DNA of 41,272 nucleotides, from positions 1-41,272 of the forward strand of contig NZ_JADYTS010000021.1 in assembly GCF_021531355.1 (NCBI RefSeq), given 5' to 3'. This document shows, piece by piece, positions 34,735 through 41,272 of the stretch. The position numbers and the translations under genes are program-made. Every line of letters begins with the position of its first letter. Within the stretch, counting starts at the first letter, position 1. The stretch is from Leyella stercorea (GTDB lineage Bacteria > Bacteroidota > Bacteroidia > Bacteroidales > Bacteroidaceae). Below the pieces are notes generated by a model that saw only the letters and a program-made list of their open reading frames with translations, had not been told where the DNA came from and searched no databases.

Positions 34735-35865
34735 TTATCTGTTGGTATACATGCTGTCGTAGTATTTCTGATAGTCGCCCGAAGTCACATTGTCCATCCA
34801 GTCCTGGTTGTCGAGATACCAGCGTACGGTCTTCTCGATGCCTTCCTCAAACTGTAGGCTCGGTTCCCATCCCAGTTCGCGCTGTAGCTTGCGCGAGTCG
34901 ATGGCATAGCGCATGTCGTGTCCCTTGCGGTCGGTCACGTGTGTGATGAGATTCAGGTCTTCGCCCTCCTCACGTCCCAGCAGACGGTCTACGGTCTTTA
35001 TCAGCACGTGTATGATGTCAATGTTCTTCCACTCGTTGAATCCGCCTATGTTGTATGTCTCAGCCACATTGCCCTTATGGAATATCAGGTCGATGGCACG
35101 GGCGTGGTCTTCTACGTACAGCCAATCTCTCACGTTCAGACCTTCGCCATATACCGGCAGTGGCTTGCGGTGGCGTATGTTGTTGATGAAGAGCGGAATC
35201 AGTTTCTCGGGAAACTGATACGGACCGTAGTTGTTCGAGCAGTTGGTCACGATGGTAGGCATGCCGTAGGTGTCATGGAATGCTCGCACGAAGTGGTCGG
35301 ACGATGCCTTTGCAGCCGAGTAGGGCGAGTGGGGGTTGTATTTTGTTGTCTCCAGGAAGAACTCAGTGCCGTATGCGTGGTGATGTTCCGACGAAGCCTT
35401 TGTCGTGAACGGCGACTCGATGCCCTCCGGATTGGTCAGTTCGAGCGCTCCGTACACCTCGTCGGTAGAGATGTGATAGAATCGCTTGCCCTCATATCCC
35501 TCCGGCAGACTCTCCCAGTAGGTCTTGGCAGCCTGCAGCATCGACAATGTTCCCATTACGTTGGTACGTGCAAAGGTGAATGGGTCCTTGATCGAACGGT
35601 CAACGTGGCTCTCTGCTGCAAGGTGTATTATGCCCGTGACGTTATGTTTTTTCATTAGTTCGAGTATCAGCTCGTAGTCGCAGATGTCGCCTTTCACGAA
35701 TGTGTAGTTGGGTTTGTCCTCAATGTCCTTCAAATTAGCGAGATTGCCGGCATACGTCAACTTGTCAAGGTTGATTATGTGGTAATCGGGGTATTTGTTC
35801 ACAAACAGTCTCACTACATGTGACCCGATAAATCCAGCGCCTCCTGTGATGATGATGCTTTGCAT
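34735..35865 (-). CDS. rfbB: dTDP-glucose 4,6-dehydratase
   Basis: RfbB makes dTDP-4-keto-6-deoxyglucose, the second step of dTDP-rhamnose synthesis. The 376-residue SDR-family protein has the NAD-binding GGAGFIGSH, STDEVYGAL, the catalytic YSAAKASSDHF, NNYGPYQFPEKLIPLFI and RDWLYVEDHARAI. It is the last gene of the rfbC > rfbD > rfbB run. The product supplies rhamnose for O-antigen or other surface glycans. Confidence 0.97.
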   Translation of the reverse strand: MQSIIITGGAGFIGSHVVRLFVNKYPDYHIINLDKLTYAGNLANLKDIEDKPNYTFVKGDICDYELILELMKKHNVTGIIHLAAESHVDRSIKDPFTFARTNVMGTLSMLQAAKTYWESLPEGYEGKRFYHISTDEVYGALELTNPEGIESPFTTKASSEHHHAYGTEFFLETTKYNPHSPYSAAKASSDHFVRAFHDTYGMPTIVTNCSNNYGPYQFPEKLIPLFINNIRHRKPLPVYGEGLNVRDWLYVEDHARAIDLIFHKGNVAETYNIGGFNEWKNIDIIHVLIKTVDRLLGREEGEDLNLITHVTDRKGHDMRYAIDSRKLQRELGWEPSLQFEEGIEKTVRWYLDNQDWMDNVTSGDYQKYYDSMYTNR

Positions 35866-35921
35866 AATGTTTGATTTATTAAAGTATATAATTAAATTAA
35901 ATATCGTATATCTCCTCGTCT

Positions 35922-35945
35922 CTTGTCAACACGTCAACTTGTCAA
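35922..35945. repeat. TTGTCAACTCGT-type repeats between rfbD and rfbB
   Basis: CTTGTCAACA, CGTCAACTTG and TGTCAACT follow one another just past the rfbD stop. They belong to the same family as the longer cluster at 36823-36933. Confidence 0.65.
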
Positions 35946-36812
35946 CTATTTTTCAAGCTGCTTTATGCATACTTCGAGCGAGTCAGTCCAGTATGGTACC
36001 TTTATGCCGAAGGTGTTTCTTATCTTTTTCTTGTCGAGCACAGAGAAGTGCGGACGTTTCACCGGACTTGGAAACTCTTCGCTGTAGCATGGGGTGATGT
36101 CGCATGTGTTGCCCGACAGTTTGCATATCATTTTGGCAAAGTCATACCATGAGCACACGCCCTCGTTCGAGAAGTGGTAGATGCCCGTCTTGTCGGTCTG
36201 TCCGCTGTTTATGATGTGGTCGATAACGTCGGCAAGGTCGCCTGCAAATGTCGGTGTGCCCACCTGGTCGAACACCACCTTCAGAGTGTCGTGCGATGCT
36301 GTCAGGCTCTGCATGGTCTTCACGAAGTTCTTGCCCCATTGCGAGTAGAGCCATGCTGTGCGTATTATGATGTGGTTGCAGCCAGTAGCCTCTATAGCCT
36401 TTTCGCCTGCCAGCTTGGTCTTGCCGTATACGCCGAGTGGTTTTGTAGCCCAGTCTTCCTGGCATGGAGTGTTGCGGTCGCCCTGGAATACGTAGTCAGT
36501 GCTGATGTGTATCAGTGTCCCGCCGACTTCCTTCATGGCAGCTGCAAGATTGCCGGCAGCCGTGTTGTTTATCAGATTGGCTGTGTCGTAGTCGCTCTCC
36601 GCTTTATCTACATTGGTATATGCAGCACAGTTTACGATTATGTCCACATCGTTCTTCTTCACTGTTTCGCGAATGTCCTCAAGGCTCGTTATGTCGAGTT
36701 TCTCGTAGCCGTCGGCTACGTCGGTGAAGATATAGTTGTGATTGCTTGATTTTGCCACACGTTGCATCTCGTGTCCGAGCTGTCCGTTGGCACCTGTAAC
36801 AAGAATGTTCAT
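35946..36812 (-). CDS. rfbD: dTDP-4-dehydrorhamnose reductase
   Basis: RfbD reduces dTDP-4-keto-rhamnose to dTDP-rhamnose, the last step of the pathway. The 288-residue SDR-family protein has GANGQLGHE, VNCAAYTNVDKAE, HISTDYVFQGD, the catalytic YGKTKLAGE and IRTAWLYSQWGKNFVKTM. It lies between rfbC and rfbB, with a repeat cluster on each side. Confidence 0.96.
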   Translation of the reverse strand: MNILVTGANGQLGHEMQRVAKSSNHNYIFTDVADGYEKLDITSLEDIRETVKKNDVDIIVNCAAYTNVDKAESDYDTANLINNTAAGNLAAAMKEVGGTLIHISTDYVFQGDRNTPCQEDWATKPLGVYGKTKLAGEKAIEATGCNHIIIRTAWLYSQWGKNFVKTMQSLTASHDTLKVVFDQVGTPTFAGDLADVIDHIINSGQTDKTGIYHFSNEGVCSWYDFAKMICKLSGNTCDITPCYSEEFPSPVKRPHFSVLDKKKIRNTFGIKVPYWTDSLEVCIKQLEK

Positions 36813-36822
36813 TTTTTATATA

Positions 36823-36933
36823 GTTAACGAGTTTACAAGTTGACGAGCTGCTTGTTTTACGAGATACGAGTTGATGAGGAGATGTGTTTACTCGTCAGCT
36901 CGTCTACTCGTTAACTTGTCAACTTGTAAACTT
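36823..36933. repeat. TTGACGAG/TCGTCAAC repeats between rfbC and rfbD
   Basis: The whole gap between rfbC and rfbD is made of variants of GTTAACGAG, TTTACAAGTTGACGAG and their complements. The left part (36823-36848) pairs with the right part (36898-36933), so the transcript can form a long imperfect stem between the two genes. Confidence 0.75.
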
Positions 36934-36935
36934 AA

Positions 36936-37505
36936 TTAGTATAACGGTTCGTCAATGCTGAACGGCGAGTCGAAATCCTTCAGCATTTCGTGTCTTGTGT
37001 CCTTCTCGCTTAGTATGGCCTTGTCGGTAGGTATGCGCCAGTCTATTCCTAATGAGTTGTCGAGTATCGAAATGCCACCGTCGGCCTCTGGGTGATAAAA
37101 GTTATCGCATTTGTATTGGAACACAGCCACGTCGCTCAGCACCGCAAATCCGTGGGCAAAACCTCGTGGCACGAAAAACTGTCGGTGGTTGTCCTCAGTC
37201 AGTTCTACGGCTACGTGCCTGCCGTATGTTGGCGACCCTTTGCGTATGTCAACAGCCACGTCGAGCACGGCACCCTTTACGCAGCGCACAAGTTTGCTTT
37301 GCGTGAATGGCGGACGCTGAAAGTGCAGACCGCGCATCACTCCGTACGACGACATGCTCTCATTGTCCTGACAGAAGTCGATAGGTGCTACCTTTTCGTT
37401 GAACTCACGTTGCGAGTAGCTCTCAAAAAAGTAGCCTCTTGCGTCTTTGAAGATGCGTGGCTCGATAATAACCACGCCCTCTATTTCTGTTTTTATTATT
37501 TCCAT
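36936..37505 (-). CDS. rfbC: dTDP-4-dehydrorhamnose 3,5-epimerase
   Basis: RfbC epimerises dTDP-4-keto-6-deoxyglucose at C3 and C5. The 189-residue cupin protein has IEPRIFKDARGYFFESYSQR, MRGLHFQRPPFTQSKLVRC with the catalytic His, and FVPRGFAHGFAVLSDVAVFQ. I start at MEIIKTEIEG (ATG 37505); an ATG 24 bp upstream adds eight residues that do not fit the family and lies next to the promoter. It is the first gene of the rhamnose run here; rfbA, which usually precedes it, is absent. Confidence 0.95.
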   Translation of the reverse strand: MEIIKTEIEGVVIIEPRIFKDARGYFFESYSQREFNEKVAPIDFCQDNESMSSYGVMRGLHFQRPPFTQSKLVRCVKGAVLDVAVDIRKGSPTYGRHVAVELTEDNHRQFFVPRGFAHGFAVLSDVAVFQYKCDNFYHPEADGGISILDNSLGIDWRIPTDKAILSEKDTRHEMLKDFDSPFSIDEPLY

Positions 37506-37526
37506 ATATAGTATGTTATATATATG

Positions 37527-37534
37527 CAAAGTTA
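37527..37534 (-). promoter_or_regulatory. Probable -7 element of the rfb run
   Basis: TAACTTTG on the minus strand, 21 bp before the rfbC ATG; a TTG lies 22 bp further upstream (37559-37557). Confidence 0.5.
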
Positions 37535-37578
37535 CTTATTTATTTTCAACTAAGTGCAATAGTTAATGTTATTATTAT

Positions 37579-37586
37579 TACCTTTG
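37579..37586 (+). promoter_or_regulatory. Probable -7 element of the hydrolase gene
   Basis: TACCTTTG lies 40 bp before the ATG at 37627. The -33 position has no clear TTTG. Confidence 0.5.
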
Positions 37587-37626
37587 TGAAATATAAGGTT
37601 TCTATTAATTATTCTAACATCTATAT

Positions 37627-38466
37627 ATGAAGAAGACTTTATTGATGCTGCTGTTGCTTGTTTCTACAATGCAGGCTTCGGCTTACGACTTTTTGCGTGC
37701 AGTCAAGGATTCCATCCCCGGAGGCTACAACTTCTGGGTATATACCCCGATTGATTATTTCTACTCGCAGGAGCAGACTCCCGTCATCATCTTCCTGCAT
37801 GGTGCCAGCCTTTGTGGTCGAAATCTTGAGCGGGTGCGCCGATACGGTCCGCTTGATGCCATTGTCAAGGGGCGCGACATCGATGCCCTGACAATTGTTC
37901 CTCAGAATCCCGGCGGGGCATGGAGCCCGAAGAAGATAATGGATGTGCTCGACTGGGTGAAGAGTCGCTATGCTTGCGACACTACGCGTGTCTATGTCTT
38001 GGGCATGAGTCTCGGCGGTTATGGTACTATGGATGTATGCGGCACTTATCCCGACCGCATAGCTGCTGGCATGGCGTTGTGTGGAGGCTCGTCGCTCAAG
38101 GATGTCAGCGGATTGGGGCGGTTGCCGTTCTGGATTATTCATGGCACAGCCGACCGAGCTGTACCGGTAAGCAAGTCGAAGACGGTGGTTGAGAGTCTGA
38201 AGCGCGATGGCAACGATACGCGCCTCTTGTACGATTGGCTCAAAGGTGCCAATCATGGTGCACCGGCTCGCATCTTCTATCTTCGCAAGACTTACGACTG
38301 GCTCTTCTCGCATAGCCTGCGCGACAAAGACCGCCCAGTATGTCGCGACTTTACCATCGGTCTCGACGATCTGCGCCGTGCCTATGGCGATGTAAATCGC
38401 AATGCCGGAGCACCCGAACTCATCGAGGGTCCGAGCGTAATAAAAGGTGAGGGCCACGAATATTAA
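37627..38466 (+). CDS. Secreted alpha/beta hydrolase (esterase/peptidase-like)
   Basis: A 279-residue exported protein (signal MLLLLVSTMQASA-Y) with a complete alpha/beta-hydrolase core: FLHGASLCG (oxyanion region), GMSLGGYGT with nucleophile Ser128, IHGTADRAVP with Asp176 and GANHG with His210. Members of this group (dienelactone hydrolase/phospholipase-carboxylesterase type) split esters; in Bacteroidetes many deacetylate sugars. The substrate cannot be told from sequence, and no polysaccharide-degradation genes are adjacent. It stands alone with its own promoter, divergent from rfbC. Confidence 0.85.
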   Translation: MKKTLLMLLLLVSTMQASAYDFLRAVKDSIPGGYNFWVYTPIDYFYSQEQTPVIIFLHGASLCGRNLERVRRYGPLDAIVKGRDIDALTIVPQNPGGAWSPKKIMDVLDWVKSRYACDTTRVYVLGMSLGGYGTMDVCGTYPDRIAAGMALCGGSSLKDVSGLGRLPFWIIHGTADRAVPVSKSKTVVESLKRDGNDTRLLYDWLKGANHGAPARIFYLRKTYDWLFSHSLRDKDRPVCRDFTIGLDDLRRAYGDVNRNAGAPELIEGPSVIKGEGHEY

Positions 38467-38619
38467 AATCCCAATATTTGCATTTTTATCGCTCAATACT
38501 GTCAGTTGAACGCACAAAGAAATCTTTGGTCCGAAATTCTTGAGTTTTAAGCGTATATGGTTAAGGTGCTTATATTCAGATAGTTGCATGATTTGCGGCT
38601 GAATTTTAAAATGTCTATC

Positions 38620-38665
38620 AACATAAAAACCCTCCATTTCATTTCAAATGGAGGGTTTTTATGTT
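38620..38665. terminator. Terminator built from two repeat units
   Basis: A 19-bp perfect stem (ACATAAAAACCCTCCATTT and its complement, 38621-38639 and 38646-38664) with a 6-nt loop and a T-run in the right arm. It lies about 155 bp after the hydrolase stop and can work in both directions. Its arms are the first two, oppositely oriented units of the 22-nt repeat array. Confidence 0.8.
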
Positions 38666-38752
38666 CTAATTGTACTCCTTTTGCTCTTCAACTGTAGTCC
38701 TTTTACAATGCAAAAGGGCTACAGTTGGAAGGCAAAGAAGGCTTAAATGAAG
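38621..38752. repeat. 22-nt repeat array, six units on both strands
   Basis: Six units with a strict 22-nt phase: inverted 38621-38642; direct 38643-38664, 38665-38686 and 38687-38708; inverted 38709-38730 and 38731-38752. Direct units show TTCAAATGGAGG or TTCAACTGTAGT followed by TCCTTTT-like cores, as in the array at 7294-7381. Units 3-4 and 5-6 also pair, forming a long imperfect stem. It lies in the 393-bp gap between two convergent genes; 38467-38619 and 38753-38859 hold nothing I can identify. Confidence 0.8.
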
Positions 38753-38859
38753 AGTGGGGTGGCTAAACTCCAATAAAAAGACAGTAAAAACAGCTTCACG
38801 AAACTCTATAATTGATTTTTATTTTGTAACACTTTTTTACTGCCTGTCTTATATTTGCA

Positions 38860-40902
38860 TCAGAATTTCCACCTTATTTGCAGGTCTATGTCAGCCTGCC
38901 ACGACGAGTTTATTTGCTGGTATGAGCTCGAAATCTTGTCGCGGTCGAAGTATTTTGTAGCCCCTACCTTATATAATATGATAAGGTGCGACCCAATATT
39001 GCCACGCAAAAGCATTGCTCCGCGCATACCCTCACCATAGAACATTGGGAAAGAGAACGTGTATAGAGTGCCATTCTCGTATGTGTATATTCGTGAGTTG
39101 TAGTCGTGGGTGTGAAAATAGCCGACATTTGCGGCGGCGGATATCCAGCTGTTGGTATAAGCCATGTTTTGCGACACCATCCATCCGAAGCTGCTCGGCT
39201 TGTCGCTTAGTTCGTCGGGATATACAACATACGATACGTCGCCCTGCGTCTTTGCCGACCAGTGGGTGTTGGCGTATACCAGCGACAGGCGTGCTCGATG
39301 CTCGGTCTTGTCTATCAGATACTTCGATTTCAACTCTTTGTCGTTATAGTCTTCCTCGCGCATCCTAAGGCGATAGCGTGAGTTGAGCGTCAGCAGTGGT
39401 GACAGGCGATATGAAGCCTGAATCAGATTGTCCAACGAATGGCTTTTCTCGCTCACCAGATAGCGTGCCCATGGAAAATAGGCATAGTCGCTATATGCCA
39501 AGACAGATAGTCTTGACGATGGGTTCCACGCTGCACCGAGGTATATACCGCTCTCGTTCTGCACCTTGCCACCGTCGCTGAATGCCGAACTGAACATCGA
39601 GTAGTAGCGGTAGCTGTAAAAACGTTGTATGGCAGTGAGCGTGAGCGACTGGCTGGCTTTCAGCGTAATAGCATTGATGGTTGCTACAGCTCCCTTGTCG
39701 TTCAAGGCTGTCTCGCCGTTGATGTTCATGCGATGATTGATATATCCGTAGTCAATGCTTGTGTTGTAGAAGTGTATTCCTGTAGGGTTGTATTTGCGGT
39801 AGGCTTGTCGCTTGTCGGGTTTGAGCGAGTCGCTGTAAGCTGTGTATACGCCGGTCAGCCCCACGTGCCATCCGCCGCTGTGCCATCGTATGTTGCCGCC
39901 AGTGGTCGTCTGCGAGGCGTTATGCTTGCGTTGCATCTCACTCTCGGTGCGGTGATAGCCAGTCTTCAGCAATGTCTTTATTGTTCCGTCTTTATTCAGT
40001 GTAGCATCAATCTTTCGGTATGATGCGAAAGCCGTAATGTCCATATTTCGGCTTACTTCAATGCTGGTGGCAGCTCCCTGCAGATAGTAGGCATCCGAGC
40101 GCGACGAGTTGGGCGTAATACTGTTGTTGGGCACTGACATAGTGGCTGCCGTTGTCTTGCCGAGTGTGAATCCGGTGTTCATGGCCAGCCCCATGCCGAA
40201 GCGCAACTTATATTGTCCGAGCGCAAGTGTCTTCAGACGTCCCAGTTTTCTTATCACAGCGTAGTAGGCATAATGGTCGTAGCCCATGCTGTTGCCGTGG
40301 GCAAAGAAGGGTTCGCCGGCATCCTGCGTCCCCAGTAAACCTATTTGCAGATACTGTCCGTAGCGGAAAGTATATCTTGTCCAGTGCTTGTATTTGCTAC
40401 CAAGATAGCCCTCGCGGTCGCCCTTGCGAGTATAGAAAGGAATCTTTGCGGTAGCCACAACGTCGTGTTTGCCATATTTCAAGATGTCGCCCAATTTGGG
40501 ATAGCCCTTCTTGTCGGTCTCTTCGCCAATGTATGTGAAACACATGAGCAGCTGAAGACGTATGGGATCAATAGATTTTATCATAGCGAGTTCGCCTATG
40601 GAGCGCAACGGACGATGACGGTCTATGTATTCGGTCAACTCTTCTGTCTGCGCAGCGTTCAGAAACATCAGGCGTTTAATGTCGTCGGCAGTGGCGCTAT
40701 TCAGATTGACGGGCGAGTCTTCAAGTTCGCACATCTGGTCGTACAGTTCCTCAAGGTTGCTCGATTCCATATCGTCAATGTCGTTCAGCTGGTCGAAATA
40801 TTGTTGCCATGTGGAGCGAGGCATGGTTTGTTTGTTATCAGTTTGGGCTGAACACACGACTGTTATTGCCGATAGAAGCAGTGTAATTGTGGTTTTAAGC
40901 AT
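38860..40902 (-). CDS. Helix-hairpin-helix outer-membrane barrel protein
   Basis: A 680-residue exported protein: signal peptide (TITLLLSAITVVCSA-Q), a helical stretch, then a ComEA/GspK-like helix-hairpin-helix pair (about 65-120) with VNLNSATADDIKRLMFLNAA and SIGELAMIKSIDPIRLQLL. From about 150 on come aromatic amphipathic strands typical of a barrel, ending in DLQIRWKF with the terminal phenylalanine of outer-membrane proteins. The family is widespread in Bacteroidetes but uncharacterised as far as I know. A role in DNA binding or uptake at the surface is possible because of the helix-hairpin-helix, but such modules also bind proteins. Confidence 0.85.
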   Translation of the reverse strand: MLKTTITLLLSAITVVCSAQTDNKQTMPRSTWQQYFDQLNDIDDMESSNLEELYDQMCELEDSPVNLNSATADDIKRLMFLNAAQTEELTEYIDRHRPLRSIGELAMIKSIDPIRLQLLMCFTYIGEETDKKGYPKLGDILKYGKHDVVATAKIPFYTRKGDREGYLGSKYKHWTRYTFRYGQYLQIGLLGTQDAGEPFFAHGNSMGYDHYAYYAVIRKLGRLKTLALGQYKLRFGMGLAMNTGFTLGKTTAATMSVPNNSITPNSSRSDAYYLQGAATSIEVSRNMDITAFASYRKIDATLNKDGTIKTLLKTGYHRTESEMQRKHNASQTTTGGNIRWHSGGWHVGLTGVYTAYSDSLKPDKRQAYRKYNPTGIHFYNTSIDYGYINHRMNINGETALNDKGAVATINAITLKASQSLTLTAIQRFYSYRYYSMFSSAFSDGGKVQNESGIYLGAAWNPSSRLSVLAYSDYAYFPWARYLVSEKSHSLDNLIQASYRLSPLLTLNSRYRLRMREEDYNDKELKSKYLIDKTEHRARLSLVYANTHWSAKTQGDVSYVVYPDELSDKPSSFGWMVSQNMAYTNSWISAAANVGYFHTHDYNSRIYTYENGTLYTFSFPMFYGEGMRGAMLLRGNIGSHLIILYKVGATKYFDRDKISSSYQQINSSWQADIDLQIRWKF

Positions 40903-40945
40903 GTCTTTTATATTAGGTTGTGGTATAGGTTAGCAACTTCTTTTA

Positions 40946-40953
40946 CAAATTTA
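40946..40953 (-). promoter_or_regulatory. Probable -7 element of the barrel protein gene
   Basis: TAAATTTG on the minus strand, 44 bp before the ATG at 40902. The rest of the gap to 41142 is AT-rich and holds nothing else I recognise. Confidence 0.4.
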
Positions 40954-41142
40954 TATAATATTTTCGAACTGAACATGTCTTTAGCCGATTTTTTTGCAAA
41001 TTCTTTCTAAACACCTTCTTCTTCCAAATATGCCTAAATGTATATGATATATATTATATAATGTGTACGCCCACATTTTAAAGTCATAATTGTAAAGCAA
41101 TGTTAAAATCGTGATAAAATTGCGCGTTTTCTCTTTGAAAGT

Positions 41143-41173
41143 TTTGGAGATAACAGAAAAAGTACTACCTTTG
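41143..41173 (+). promoter_or_regulatory. Strong promoter, probably of an rRNA operon
   Basis: TTTG (41143-41146), 19 bp, TACCTTTG (41166-41173): a consensus promoter with an AT-rich region upstream. No coding frame follows up to the window edge. Confidence 0.75.
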
Positions 41174-41179
41174 CATCCG

Positions 41180-41272
41180 CTTTCGAGAACGAACGATATC
41201 TCAAGCAAAACGAGATAAGTTTGGTGAAGAAAGTTTTAAAAGAAAGAGTTCTTTGAAAAGATTTACATAAGA
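41180..41272 (+). other. Probable rRNA operon leader
   Basis: About 90 nt without a gene run from the promoter to the edge. AGTTCTTTGAAAAG (41247-41260) resembles the boxA-type antitermination site and the GTTCTTTGA sequence that precedes 16S rRNA in Bacteroidales. The 16S gene itself is not in the window. Confidence 0.6.

Noticed and set aside
37639..38637. 332-codon open frame antisense to the secreted hydrolase
   Set aside because: The sense frame has signal peptide and complete catalytic triad; the antisense frame runs into the terminator region and resembles nothing.

Overview
The window looks like a chromosomal core segment of a Bacteroidales bacterium, most likely Prevotella or a close relative. 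The phylum is supported by repeated promoters of the Bacteroides primary-sigma type (a -33 TTTG/TTG about 19-22 bp before a -7 TAnnTTTG), weak ribosome binding sites, and Bacteroidetes-typical families: LptE-like lipoprotein, DUF4837, DUF4293, DUF4468, the Porin_10-type porin, the short rpoZ-like omega, and a beta-barrel with an N-terminal helix-hairpin-helix. Placement in Prevotella is an inference. I saw no phage, insertion sequence, integrase, CRISPR array or resistance gene.

Layout. (1) 0.1-0.4 kb: two identical tRNA-His genes on the minus strand. (2) 0.6-7.2 kb: a minus-strand run rlmN > DUF4837 lipoprotein > PdxA-like > sigma-54 activator > lptE > TPR-like protein > secG, with a promoter before rlmN and a strong terminator after secG. 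(3) 7.5-12.2 kb, plus strand: a HAD/C_GCAxxG_C_C fusion, then a tightly packed envelope cluster (small sorting-domain-like protein, L,D-transpeptidase lipoprotein, ECF sigma factor, single-pass anti-sigma-like protein, CpxP/Spy-like periplasmic protein). (4) 12.2-19.6 kb, plus strand: truA, DMT transporter, dapA, FecCD-type permease, ligA, B3/B4-domain protein, coaW. (5) 19.6-23.5 kb, minus strand: SLC13/DASS transporter > dprA > outer-membrane barrel. (6) 23.7-25.4 kb, plus strand: ABC importer binding protein, then tRNA-Ser and two tRNA-Glu genes. (7) 25.5-27.2 kb: HD-domain protein and menA, divergent from overlapping promoters. (8) 27.2-32.8 kb, minus strand: uvrB, DUF4468 protein, small membrane protein, large porin. 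(9) 33-34.6 kb, plus strand: bamD, rpoZ, DUF4293. (10) 34.7-37.5 kb, minus strand: rfbC > rfbD > rfbB for dTDP-rhamnose, without rfbA. (11) 37.6-40.9 kb: a secreted alpha/beta hydrolase and a convergent helix-hairpin-helix barrel protein. (12) The right edge carries a strong promoter and a leader that looks like that of a ribosomal RNA operon, so 16S rRNA probably starts just outside.

Envelope biogenesis dominates (LptE, BamD, SecG, porins, L,D-transpeptidase, rhamnose, rhamnose-type sugar supply), mixed with DNA repair and processing (uvrB, ligA, dprA), cofactor genes (coaW, menA, pdxA-like), lysine/diaminopimelate supply (dapA) and RNA modification (rlmN, truA).

The most unusual observations are: a phased 22-nt intergenic repeat family at 7.3 kb (four direct units) and 38.6 kb (six units on both strands, one pair forming a terminator); a PdxA homologue that lacks all three metal-binding histidines of the family and carries a long polar tail; the HAD/C_GCAxxG_C_C fusion; a secreted protein that is little more than a sorting-domain-like module next to the transpeptidase/ECF cluster; and mirror-image overlapping promoters between menA and the HD protein. 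No single locus stands out as a clear new defence or secretion system.
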